This document shows, one piece after another, positions 17,130 through 26,186 of a DNA stretch of 64,000 nucleotides. This stretch comes from Pseudomonadales bacterium. GTDB lineage: Bacteria; Pseudomonadota; Gammaproteobacteria; Pseudomonadales; UBA5518. Both the position numbers and the translations under genes were made by a program. Where the stretch lies: NCBI GenBank assembly GCA_024234165.1, contig JACKOP010000002.1, forward strand, positions 682,001 to 746,000, written 5' to 3'. Below the pieces are notes generated by a model that worked only from the letters and a program-made list of their open reading frames with translations, was not told the DNA's origin and made no database searches. How positions within the stretch are numbered: position 1 is the first letter of the stretch; every line of letters begins with the position of its first letter.

Positions 17130-20100
17130 TCAACCGAGCCATGCGCGCGCGTTGCGGAACAGCCGCATCCAGCCGCCGTCCTCGCCCCATTGCGGCGGAC
17201 GCCACGAGTTCTGCACGCTGCGGAATACCCGCTCCGGGTGCGGCATCATGATCGTGACTCGGCCGTCGCGCGAGGTGACCGCAGCCACGGCAGCCGTCGA
17301 GCCGTTGGGGTTGGCCGGAAAGCGCTGCGTCGGCTCGCCGTGATTGTCCACGTAGCGCAGCGCCACGCCTGCCGCCCCGGTCAGCGCCTCGTACGCACCC
17401 GGTGCGAAACTCGCCCTGCCCTCACCGTGCGCGGTCGAGACCGGGATCAGCGATCCTTCCATACCGGCCAGCAGCACCGAGTGGCTGCGTTCCACACGCA
17501 GCAGCGTCACGCGCGCCTCGAACTGCTCCGACGCGTTGCGCAGGAACCGTGGCCAGTGCTCGCTGCCCGGAATGATCTCGCGCAGGCACGAAATCATCTG
17601 GCAGCCGTTGCAGACCCCGAGCGTGAACGTATCGGAACGCGCGAAGAAACGCTCGAACTGCTCGCGCGCCTGCGCGTTGAACAGGATCGTGCGCGCCCAG
17701 CCGGCACCGGCACCCAGCACGTCGCCGTATGAAAAGCCGCCACACGCCGCGATGCCGCTGACGCTGCCGAGGTCGAAGTCGCCACCGAGAATATCGCTCA
17801 TGTGCACGTCGATTGCCGCGAAACCCGCCCGATCGAAGGCAGCCGCCATCTCGTACTGTCCGTTGACGCCCTGCTCGCGCAGGATCGCCACCCGTGGACG
17901 CGCACCTGCAGTGATGAACGGCGCCTCGATGCGCTCGGACGGATCGTAGCCGAGGCGTGCAACCAACCCGGGATCGTCGGCGTCGAGCAGAGCGTCGTAC
18001 TCTTCGCGCGCGCAATCGGGGTTGTCGCGCAACGCCTGCATCCGGTAGCTCAGCTCGGCCCACGCACGGTGCAATGCAGTACGCGTATTCTCATAGACCA
18101 CCCGCGCACCGCTGCGAATGCGCAGCGTGTCTCCGCGTGCCGGACGTCCCAGCACGTGCAGTGCATCCGCCAGCCCGGCATCCGCAAACAGCGCGCGCAC
18201 CGCCTCGAGATCCGCCGTGCGCAGCTGCAACACCACGCCGAGCTCCTCGGCGAACAGCACTGCGAGCGGATCATCCCCGAGTCCGCCGATATCCACATCG
18301 AACGCAGCGTGTCCGGCGAAGGCCATCTCGCACAGCGTGACCAGCAAGCCGCCGTCGGAGCGATCATGGCAGGCAAGCAGCAGCCGCCATTGCAGGCAGC
18401 GCTGCATCGCGGCGAAAAACCCGGCGAGCATCGACGCATCGTCGACATCCGGCACGCTGTCGCCGACCTGATTGAATACCTGCGCCAGTGCCGAGCCACC
18501 GAGCCGGTTGCGTCCACGACCCAGGTCGATCAGCACCAGCAGCGTGTCGGTCTCGCCAGGATCGATCTGCGGCGTCACGGCAAGGCGCACATCGCTCACC
18601 GGCGCGAACGCCGAGACGATCAGCGACAACGGCGCGATCACTTCGCGCTCGCCGGCCGCGTCGCGCCAGCGCGTCTTCATCGACATCGAATCCTTGCCGA
18701 CCGGGATCACGATCCCGAGCGCAGGGCACAGCTCCATGCCAACCGCACGCACCGCCTCGAACAGCGCCTGGTCCTCGCCCGGATGCCCGGCCGCCGCCAT
18801 CCAGTTTGCCGACAGCTTCACGTCGGCAAGACGCGCAATCGGCGCCGAAGCCATGTTGGTCAGCGCCTCGCCAACCGCCATGCGTGCCGATGCGCCCGCA
18901 TCGACGAGCGCGATCGGCGTGCGCTCGCCGATCGCCATGGCCTCGCCAGCGAAGGTGTCGAACGATGCCGTCGTGATGCCAGCATCGGCTACCGGTACCT
19001 GCCACGGGCCGACCATCTGGTCGCGCGCCACCAGCCCGGTCACGCTGCGATCGCCGATCGTCACCAGGAAACCCTTGCCGGCCACTGCGGGCAGGCGCAG
19101 CACGCGTTCGACCGCCTGCGCGATGTCGATGCCGCCGAGCGCGAGTGGCACGCGTCGCGGCGTCACGCGTGCGTATTCGCGGTGCATGCGCGGCGGCTTG
19201 CCGAACAGCACCGCGAGCGGCAGGTCTACGGCGCGGCTGCCGTCACGCCCATCGGTCAACGCCAGATGCGGCTCGGCGCTCGCCTCCCCCACCACCGCAT
19301 ACGGGCAACGCTCGCGCGCACAGATCGCATCGAAGCGTTCGAGATCCGCCGCGTCGATCGCGAGCACGTAGCGCTCCTGTGCCTCGTTGCACCACAGCTC
19401 GAGTGGCGACAGTCCGCTGTCGGCACTCGGGATGCGCTCCAGCGCGAAACGCCCGCCACAACCGCCATCCTTGACCAGTTCCGGCAGCGCGTTCGACAGG
19501 CCACCGGCGCCGACATCGTGAATGAACCGGATCGGATTGGCGTCGCCGAGCTGCCAGCAACGGTCGATCACTTCCTGGCAGCGGTGCTCCATCTCGGCGT
19601 TGTCTCGCTGCACCGATGCAAAATCGAGCTCCGCATCGCTGGCACCGGACGTCATCGAGGAAGCGGCACCACCACCGAGTCCGATCAGCATCGCCGGGCC
19701 ACCCAGCACCACCAGCCGCGTGCCGCCCACCATGCGTCCCTTGTCGACATGCGCGTCCCGGATGTTCCCCATGCCACCCGCAATCATGATCGGCTTGTGA
19801 TAGCCGCGTATCGCGCCGAGATGATTCTGTTCATAGCTGCGGAAATAGCCGCAGATCGCCGGACGTCCGAACTCGTTGTTGAAAGCGGCGCCACCGATCG
19901 GACCTTCGAGCATGATCCTGAACGCCGAAGCGATGCGCTCGGGACGTCCGTGATCGACCTCCCACGGCTGCACGAAGTCCGGCACACGCAGATTCGAGAC
20001 GCTGAAACCCACCAGCCCCGCCTTTGGCCGTGCACCGACCCCCACCGCTCCCTCGTCGCGAATCTCGCCACCAGAGCCGGTAGCTGCGCCCGGATACGGC

Positions 20101-21002
20101 GCGATCGCAGTCGGATGGTTGTGCGTCTCGACCTTCATCAGGATATGCACCGGCTCGCGGTGGTAACCGAACTCGCGCGTTGCCGGGTCGGGGAAGAAGC
20201 GGCCTGCCTCGTGCCCGCGGATCACTGCGGCGTTGTCGGAATACGCACTCAGCACGGCCGGATCTGCAGCATGGCTGTGGGTGTTGCGGATCATCGCGAA
20301 AAGACTGTGCGACTGTGCCTCGCCGTCGATGCTCCACGAAGCATTGAAGATCTTGTGTCGGCAATGCTCGCTGTTCGCCTGAGCGAACATCATCAGCTCG
20401 ACGTCGGTGGGATTGCGCTCGAGCGCAACGAAGCCTTCGCACAGGTAGTCGATTTCATCGGACGCCAGCGCGAAACCGAACTCGGCGTTTGCGCGCTCCA
20501 GCGCGGCACGGCCACCGTCAAGAACGTCGACTATCCGCAACGGACGCGCCGCTTCCTGCGCAAACAGGCTCTCGACCTGATCGAAGCTCGTGAACACCGT
20601 CTCGACCATGCGGTCGTGCAGCGCGCCGGCGATCCATTCGCGCGAGCGCGCATCCGCCGACCCGCCGGTCACGAGATAGGCGATGCCGCGTTCGACGCGC
20701 TGTACGCGCGCGAGCCCGCAGTTGCGTGCGATATCGGTCGCCTTGCTCGACCACGGTGATTGCGTACCGGGGCGCGGCACCACCAGAAAGAGCCCGCTGC
20801 CGGTCTCGTCGAGCTGCTCGGCACCATCCACCAGCTCGCACAGACGCTGCAGCTCCTGCGCGGCAAACGCGCCACTGGTTTCGACGAAGTACATGAAACG
20901 CGCACCGAGCGCGTCGATGCCGGGATCGAGTACACGCAACTGCGCAAGCAGCCGCTCGAGACGAAATGGCGAAAGCGCCGGAGCGCCGGCGAGTGTCAGC
21001 AT
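17130..21002 (-). CDS. purL: Phosphoribosylformylglycinamidine synthase (large single-chain PurL)
   Basis: Catalyses the ATP-dependent conversion of FGAR plus glutamine to FGAM in purine biosynthesis. The ATG at 21000-21002 gives 1290 residues, the size of the proteobacterial fused enzyme. The synthetase half shows ETHNHPTAIAPYPGAATGSGGEIRDE. The C-terminal glutaminase domain shows the nucleophile motif GVCNGCQM and a late HPERVFR with the catalytic His. It is the start of the purL-secDF-trmJ side and is divergent from mltF. Confidence 0.97.
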   Translation of the reverse strand: MLTLAGAPALSPFRLERLLAQLRVLDPGIDALGARFMYFVETSGAFAAQELQRLCELVDGAEQLDETGSGLFLVVPRPGTQSPWSSKATDIARNCGLARVQRVERGIAYLVTGGSADARSREWIAGALHDRMVETVFTSFDQVESLFAQEAARPLRIVDVLDGGRAALERANAEFGFALASDEIDYLCEGFVALERNPTDVELMMFAQANSEHCRHKIFNASWSIDGEAQSHSLFAMIRNTHSHAADPAVLSAYSDNAAVIRGHEAGRFFPDPATREFGYHREPVHILMKVETHNHPTAIAPYPGAATGSGGEIRDEGAVGVGARPKAGLVGFSVSNLRVPDFVQPWEVDHGRPERIASAFRIMLEGPIGGAAFNNEFGRPAICGYFRSYEQNHLGAIRGYHKPIMIAGGMGNIRDAHVDKGRMVGGTRLVVLGGPAMLIGLGGGAASSMTSGASDAELDFASVQRDNAEMEHRCQEVIDRCWQLGDANPIRFIHDVGAGGLSNALPELVKDGGCGGRFALERIPSADSGLSPLELWCNEAQERYVLAIDAADLERFDAICARERCPYAVVGEASAEPHLALTDGRDGSRAVDLPLAVLFGKPPRMHREYARVTPRRVPLALGGIDIAQAVERVLRLPAVAGKGFLVTIGDRSVTGLVARDQMVGPWQVPVADAGITTASFDTFAGEAMAIGERTPIALVDAGASARMAVGEALTNMASAPIARLADVKLSANWMAAAGHPGEDQALFEAVRAVGMELCPALGIVIPVGKDSMSMKTRWRDAAGEREVIAPLSLIVSAFAPVSDVRLAVTPQIDPGETDTLLVLIDLGRGRNRLGGSALAQVFNQVGDSVPDVDDASMLAGFFAAMQRCLQWRLLLACHDRSDGGLLVTLCEMAFAGHAAFDVDIGGLGDDPLAVLFAEELGVVLQLRTADLEAVRALFADAGLADALHVLGRPARGDTLRIRSGARVVYENTRTALHRAWAELSYRMQALRDNPDCAREEYDALLDADDPGLVARLGYDPSERIEAPFITAGARPRVAILREQGVNGQYEMAAAFDRAGFAAIDVHMSDILGGDFDLGSVSGIAACGGFSYGDVLGAGAGWARTILFNAQAREQFERFFARSDTFTLGVCNGCQMISCLREIIPGSEHWPRFLRNASEQFEARVTLLRVERSHSVLLAGMEGSLIPVSTAHGEGRASFAPGAYEALTGAAGVALRYVDNHGEPTQRFPANPNGSTAAVAAVTSRDGRVTIMMPHPERVFRSVQNSWRPPQWGEDGGWMRLFRNARAWLG

Positions 21003-21278
21003 GCGTGCTCCCGATGAAGTGATCGACGGATGCCGCAAGGCAGCGGCAGGGCGCAGATTCTACCGTAAGCGCCGGATGCCCGCCCAACGCCGATCGATGC
21101 GCCCGCACCCCTTGCGAACGCGACGCACACAGCAAATGCAGCGGTAGTACCCGCTGACATCAACCGCACATTAGACAATCCATTCCATGAATACCGGTAT
21201 TTTTTGCTGTGATGCAAACTAGGCAGCCGCGTCTCAGCCTCTAGAATCGCGCTGCCAGTTACAGCGAGAGTGTGACCG
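21003..21278. other. Divergent purL/mltF intergenic region
   Basis: A 276-bp gap between divergent genes must hold both promoters. An AT-rich patch (around 21185-21215, with a run of six T) and a TAGAAT about 35 bp before mltF are the only promoter-like elements seen. No PurR-type box or RNA gene was recognised. Confidence 0.4.
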
Positions 21279-22772
21279 ATGAGGATCACAGTAACTACTG
21301 GAACACTGGAAAGCGGCTTCCGGCCTGTCACGAAGACCCTCAGGGCAGCGTTGATCGGCATTCTGTGTGCGGTTCTGGGCGCATGTCCCAACGAGACCCG
21401 ACAGCCACACTCCGGAGCGCTTCCACGAGATTCCCTCGATGAAGTCCTGGCACGCGGCAAGCTGCGTGTCGTCAGCCGGGTAAACCCGGCGACCTTCGTC
21501 GTCGACAAGCACGGTCCTTCCGGGATCGAGTACGAACTCGCACGCGAGTTCGCCCGCTCGCTCGGTGTGAGGCTGGAGATGCTGCCGGCCGCCAATATCG
21601 CCGAGGTGTACGCTGCGCTCGACAGCGGTGCAGCGGACATGGCCGCATCGGGACTGTCGCAACGCGATGGTGTCGCGTCTTCCTACTGGTACAGCACACC
21701 GTATATGGAAGTGCGTCAGCAGATCGTGCATCGCAGCGGCACACCGCGCCCGACCACGCTCGCCGATCTCGTCGGCAAGCGCGTGATGGCACTCGCGCAG
21801 AGCAGCTCTGCCGATGCGCTGCACAGTGCACAGCGCGAGCAACCCACGCTCGGCTGGATGGAAGCGACGCGCATCGAGACATTCGACATGCTGCGCAAGA
21901 TCGCCGATGGCAAGATCGACTATGCGGTCGTGAAATCGAACGAATTCCTGATGCACGCAGGCCTGTTCCCGACACTGGAAGTCGCGTTCGAACTCGAACA
22001 GGGCGAGCGCCTCGCATGGGCCACGGCGGAGCACTCGCCGAATGCGCGCCTGCACGGTGCGATGCAGAGCTTTCTGGCCGATCACGAGCGTTCCGGCAGT
22101 CTCGATCTGCTGCGTGAACGATTCTTCGGCTATCTGCCGGAGGTCAACCGGCACGCACTCACCGCATTCGCCAACCGCGTCGAAACGCTGCTCCCGCGCA
22201 TCGAGAAGACCCTGCGCCGCGTGGCGACGGAAGAAGGTATCGACTGGCGCATGCTGGCCGCGATCAGTTACCAGGAATCGCACTGGAACCCGAACGCCGT
22301 CTCACGCACCGGCGTGCGCGGCATGATGATGCTGACGCAGACGACTGCACGCGAGATGGGAATCAGCAACCGCACCGACATGGAGCAGAGTCTGCGTGGC
22401 GGCGCGCGTTACTTCCTGCGCCTGCTCGAGGGCGTCGACCAGCGGATCGCTGCCGCAGAGCGCGAACTGTTCGCGCTCGCCGCGTACAACATGGGGCCGG
22501 CACACGTCGAGGACGCTCGCCGTCTCGCGGCGCTGCGCGGCGCGAATCCGGACGTGTGGGCCGATGTCGAAAAGCAGTTGCCGCTGCTCACCAAGCGCGC
22601 CTGGTATTCACGCACACGCTACGGTTACGCCCGTGGCCACGAAACGCTCGGTTTCGTGAATCGCATCCGGCAGTACCACCGCTACCTCGAACACCACGAG
22701 GACGGTCCAGGCCTGTTCGAGCTCGCGGTGACATCCCTGCACGCCAGCCAGGCCCTACCCGCACGCTCCTGA
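21279..22772 (+). CDS. mltF: Membrane-bound lytic murein transglycosylase MltF
   Basis: Peptidoglycan-cleaving enzyme anchored at the outer membrane. The 497-residue precursor has an N-terminal signal with lipobox ending at Cys36 (VLGAC). A periplasmic substrate-binding-like regulatory domain covers about residues 50-275 (KLRVVSRVNPATF, GIEYELAREFARSLGV). The C-terminal SLT domain holds the catalytic Glu in MLAAISYQESHWNPNA and the later AAYNMGPAHVEDAR. Its 3' end overlaps tadA on the opposite strand by 18 bp. The purL-mltF-tadA neighbourhood is common in gammaproteobacteria. Confidence 0.95.
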   Translation: MRITVTTGTLESGFRPVTKTLRAALIGILCAVLGACPNETRQPHSGALPRDSLDEVLARGKLRVVSRVNPATFVVDKHGPSGIEYELAREFARSLGVRLEMLPAANIAEVYAALDSGAADMAASGLSQRDGVASSYWYSTPYMEVRQQIVHRSGTPRPTTLADLVGKRVMALAQSSSADALHSAQREQPTLGWMEATRIETFDMLRKIADGKIDYAVVKSNEFLMHAGLFPTLEVAFELEQGERLAWATAEHSPNARLHGAMQSFLADHERSGSLDLLRERFFGYLPEVNRHALTAFANRVETLLPRIEKTLRRVATEEGIDWRMLAAISYQESHWNPNAVSRTGVRGMMMLTQTTAREMGISNRTDMEQSLRGGARYFLRLLEGVDQRIAAAERELFALAAYNMGPAHVEDARRLAALRGANPDVWADVEKQLPLLTKRAWYSRTRYGYARGHETLGFVNRIRQYHRYLEHHEDGPGLFELAVTSLHASQALPARS

Positions 22773-23234
22773 GTTCGCGTCACGCCGGGAGCGGAAGAAA
22801 TCCCGCATCAGGTGCGCCGCCTCGTCGGCGCACACACCTTCGCTCCACGCGATGCGGTGATTGAAGAACGCCGCATCCAGCAGCCCCGCATTGCTCACCA
22901 CGACGCCGGCGCGCGGCTCGCGCGCCGCAAACACCAGGCGCGCCACGCGCGCGTGCATCAGCGAGCCGGCACACATCGCGCAGGGTTCGATCGTCACGTA
23001 CAGCGTCGAACCGACCAGGCGGTAGTTCTCCACTGCCTGCGCTGCCGCACGCAAGGCGATGATTTCCGCGTGCGCGCTCGGGTCACGGCGACCGATCGGT
23101 GCGTTCCAGCCTTCACCGATTGCCACGCCGCCACGCACCACCACCGCGCCGACCGGCACCTCGCCGGCTGCTGCGCCCTGGCGCGCGAGTGCGAGCGCGC
23201 GATGCATCCAGTATTCGTCCACCTCGTGCACCAT
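22755..23234 (-). CDS. tadA: tRNA adenosine(34) deaminase TadA
   Basis: Deaminates A34 of tRNA-Arg(ACG) to inosine. The 159-residue protein carries the zinc/catalytic HAE motif at residues 55-57 and PCAMC at 84-88. The C-terminus is convergent with mltF, so the two messages share 18 bp of opposite-strand sequence. The upstream gap of about 90 bp separates it from the divergent O-methyltransferase. Confidence 0.96.
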   Translation of the reverse strand: MVHEVDEYWMHRALALARQGAAAGEVPVGAVVVRGGVAIGEGWNAPIGRRDPSAHAEIIALRAAAQAVENYRLVGSTLYVTIEPCAMCAGSLMHARVARLVFAAREPRAGVVVSNAGLLDAAFFNHRIAWSEGVCADEAAHLMRDFFRSRRDANSGACG

Positions 23235-23323
23235 GTTCCTCCCGCCAGACCGGCAGCGGTTATCATCGCGCAGTCGGCGCGCCGATGGCAGCCGTCAGGA
23301 ATCCCCCACGCAAGGAACCCCGC

Positions 23324-24016
23324 ATGAGCGACAAATACACCACACTGACGCCCGAACTCTACGCCTACATGCTCGAACAGCGCAGCGAACGCGACCCGGT
23401 ACTCGAGCGCATAGCACGTCACAACGAGACTCTCGGCATGATGGCCGTGGCGCAGATCGCACCCGATCAGGGGGCGTTCCTGACGCTGCTGACGCGCGCG
23501 ATCGGTGCGCGTACGGCGATCGAGATTGGCACTTTCACCGGCTACAGCGCACTGTGCATCGCGCGCGGGCTGCCGGACGACGGGCGCCTGCTGTGCTGCG
23601 ACATCGACCCGGAACACACCGCGAGCGCGCGCAGGTTCTGGGATGACTCGGGCGTAGGCGAGCGCATCGAACTGCGGGTCGGCCCGGCGCTCGCAACGCT
23701 GCGCGCACTGCCCGCAGGCGAGCACTTCGATCTCGGATTCATCGACGCCGACAAGACCGGTTACCCGGCCTATTACGAGGAAGTGCTGGCGCGTTTGCGT
23801 CCGAACGGACTGATCCTGTTCGACAATGTGCTGTACCAGTGGTCCGGCCAGATCACGCGGGAGGACGCCACTGACGAAAACACCGTCGCGCTGCGTGCGC
23901 TGAACGCAAGACTTGCACGCGACCCACGCGTCGAGGTGGTGATGCTCGCGGTCGGCGACGGCCTCACGCTCGCACGCAAGCGCCGGGTGGGGGAAACCGA
24001 CGCCACGCAGACCTGA
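23324..24016 (+). CDS. SAM-dependent O-methyltransferase (family 3, catechol/caffeoyl-CoA type)
   Basis: Probably methylates a hydroxyl on a small aromatic or similar compound in the cytoplasm. From ATG 23324, preceded by AAGGAA, it has 230 residues. The SAM site is IEIGTFTGYSALCIA, with CDIDPE as the next acidic motif and FIDADKTGYPAYYE as the metal/substrate motif. DNVLYQWSG also matches the class. It overlaps the next gene by one base (TGATG). The true substrate is unknown. Confidence 0.9.
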   Translation: MSDKYTTLTPELYAYMLEQRSERDPVLERIARHNETLGMMAVAQIAPDQGAFLTLLTRAIGARTAIEIGTFTGYSALCIARGLPDDGRLLCCDIDPEHTASARRFWDDSGVGERIELRVGPALATLRALPAGEHFDLGFIDADKTGYPAYYEEVLARLRPNGLILFDNVLYQWSGQITREDATDENTVALRALNARLARDPRVEVVMLAVGDGLTLARKRRVGETDATQT

Positions 24017-24792
24017 TGACATCCCACACCGGTCTTCCAGCGGCGCACCGATCGATCGCGCTGATCGGGGTGCTGGCGATTGCCGCAATTGCGATCGTGG
24101 TCGCCGGTGACGAGTTGTCGCGGCATCTCGCGACGATCGACGCGTGGATGCAAGGCTCCGGCCCGTTCGGCATCGTGCTGTTCGTGACGGCATACGTGGT
24201 GGTGACCTCGGCGCTGATCCCCGAAAGCCTGCTTGCTGCCACGGCCGGAGCCCTATTCGGATTCTGGTGGGGGCTCGGCGCATCCCTGATCGCCGGCATA
24301 GTGGCGGCCACCCTGCAATACGGCGTCGGCAGCCACTGGCTTCGCGCCCCGTTGCTGCGCTTCAGCGCTCGCCGACCCGCCTGGCGGTCGGTGCAGGGCG
24401 CGATGACGAAGGACGCGAGGCGGCTGCAATGGCTGCTCAGGCTGGCGCCGTTCAATCCCGCGACGATCAGCTACCTGTCGGGTGCATCCGGCGTGCGGTT
24501 CGGCAGTTTCCTGCTCGCCTGCTCCGCGCTGACGCCGCACGTCGCGCTGGAGGTCTGGGGCGGCCATGCCGCCCGGCATCTCATCGATGCGTCGCGCGCA
24601 TCCGCAGGCACGCACTACCTGCACGATGCGCTGCTGATCGGAGGATTCGTCGCAGCGCTGGTGGTCCTGCACCAGGTATCGCGCACGGCACGGCAGGCAC
24701 TAACCGCTGCAGTGCACGAACCCGGTGCCGCAGAACACGAGCCGTCATATGATGCCCACAATCCGGCTGCCGCACGGAGTACCCGATCATGA
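24016..24792 (+). CDS. TVP38/TMEM64-family (VTT domain) membrane protein
   Basis: An integral membrane protein of about 258 residues with several hydrophobic helices and the VTT/SNARE-associated signature region (TAGALFGFWWGLGASLIAG, and RLAPFNPATISYLSGAS). Members of this superfamily are linked to lipid scrambling or transport, but the role of this one is unknown. It starts on the last base of the methyltransferase stop codon and overlaps zwf by 4 bp, so the genes are probably translated together. Confidence 0.8.
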   Translation: MTSHTGLPAAHRSIALIGVLAIAAIAIVVAGDELSRHLATIDAWMQGSGPFGIVLFVTAYVVVTSALIPESLLAATAGALFGFWWGLGASLIAGIVAATLQYGVGSHWLRAPLLRFSARRPAWRSVQGAMTKDARRLQWLLRLAPFNPATISYLSGASGVRFGSFLLACSALTPHVALEVWGGHAARHLIDASRASAGTHYLHDALLIGGFVAALVVLHQVSRTARQALTAAVHEPGAAEHEPSYDAHNPAAARSTRS

Positions 24793-26186
24793 GCATGCCC
24801 GCCTGCGATGCACTGGTGCTGTTCGGCGCTTCCGGGGATCTGGCCGAGCGCAAGATCTTTCCCGCGCTGCAGGCATTGATTCGCAATCACAGCCTCGACG
24901 TACCGGTAATCGGCGTCGGATTCTCCGGCTGGAACGTCGAGCAGTTGCGCGAACGCGTGCAGCACAGTCTGCAGACGCACGGCGATGGCATCGACGCCGC
25001 TGCCACGCACCTGCTCGACCTGTTGAGCTACGTCGACGGTGACTATCGCGAGGCCACGACGCACCAGCAGCTGCGCGCGGCACTCGGCAGCGCACGGCAC
25101 CCGCTGCACTACCTGGCGGTCCCGCCCAGCCTGTTCCCTACCGTGGTCGACGGACTCGGCAGTTCCGGCTGTGCAGCGGGTGCCCGTGTCGTGGTCGAAA
25201 AGCCGTTCGGCCGTGATCTCGCCTCGGCCGAGGCGCTGAACCTGGCGCTGCACCGTGTGTTTGCCGAAAGTTCCGTATTCCGCATCGACCACTATCTGGG
25301 CAAGGAAGCGGTGCAGAACCTGCTTTACTTCCGCTTCGCGAACGCGTTCCTAGAACCGGTGTGGAACCGCAACTACGTCGCCAGCATCCAGATCACCATG
25401 GCCGAGGATCTCGGCGTCCAGGGACGTGGCCGCTTCTACGAGGAAGTGGGTGCGCTGCGCGATGTGGTACAGAACCATCTGCTGCAGGTACTGGCCCACC
25501 TGGCAATGGAACCGCCGATCGGAAGCGATGCCGAGGCGCTGCGTGACGAGAAGGTCAAGGTATTTCGCTCGATCCGTCCGCTCGAACCGGCTGACATGGT
25601 GCGTGGCCAATACGAAGGCTATCGCGGCGAAGTCGGCGTCGACGTGAACTCGCAGGTAGAAACCTTTGTCGCGCTCAGGCTGCACCTCGATTCCTGGCGC
25701 TGGGCCGGGGTGCCGATCTTCGTTCGTGCCGGCAAACGACTGGCGACGACCGCCACCGAGGTGCTGGTGCAGTTGAAACACCCGCCACAACAGGTCTTCG
25801 GTGCGGCGGTCGCAGCTGCCAGCAACTACTTCCGTTTCCGCCTCGGCCCGGATCACGTGGCCATCGCGATCGGCGCCAACAGCAAGCACGCCGGCACCGC
25901 AATGACCGGCGAGCCGGTCGAACTCTACGTGTGCAACGAACACGGACCGCAAATGAGCGCCTACGAGCGCCTGATCGGCGACGCACTGAAAGGCGATCCC
26001 ACGCTGTTCGCGCGCGAGGACGGCGTCGAGGCTGCCTGGCGTATCGTCGATCCGGCACTGAAGCAGTCACTGCCCGTGTACCCGTACCGCCAGGGAAGCT
26101 GGGGGCCGCAGGAAGCCGATGCGATGACCGCGCCCTGCGGAGGCTGGCATCGGCCGGCTGCAGCACCGACGAGGAACGAGGCATGA
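24789..26186 (+). CDS. zwf: Glucose-6-phosphate 1-dehydrogenase
   Basis: Oxidises glucose 6-phosphate to 6-phosphogluconolactone with NAD(P)+. The 465-residue protein is a little shorter than most. The Rossmann motif GASGDLA is at residues 13-19, EKPFG at 137-141 and the active-site motif RIDHYLGKE at 165-173. No pgl or edd follows; instead the gene overlaps a GH15 glucosidase by ATGA, suggesting a link between glucan breakdown and the pentose phosphate or Entner-Doudoroff entry. Confidence 0.95.
   Translation: MSMPACDALVLFGASGDLAERKIFPALQALIRNHSLDVPVIGVGFSGWNVEQLRERVQHSLQTHGDGIDAAATHLLDLLSYVDGDYREATTHQQLRAALGSARHPLHYLAVPPSLFPTVVDGLGSSGCAAGARVVVEKPFGRDLASAEALNLALHRVFAESSVFRIDHYLGKEAVQNLLYFRFANAFLEPVWNRNYVASIQITMAEDLGVQGRGRFYEEVGALRDVVQNHLLQVLAHLAMEPPIGSDAEALRDEKVKVFRSIRPLEPADMVRGQYEGYRGEVGVDVNSQVETFVALRLHLDSWRWAGVPIFVRAGKRLATTATEVLVQLKHPPQQVFGAAVAAASNYFRFRLGPDHVAIAIGANSKHAGTAMTGEPVELYVCNEHGPQMSAYERLIGDALKGDPTLFAREDGVEAAWRIVDPALKQSLPVYPYRQGSWGPQEADAMTAPCGGWHRPAAAPTRNEA

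Noticed and set aside
17802..20759. Nearly 1000-codon plus-strand frame inside purL
   Set aside because: It is Arg/His/Gln-rich low-complexity residue content typical of an antisense shadow, and purL motifs are intact on the minus strand.
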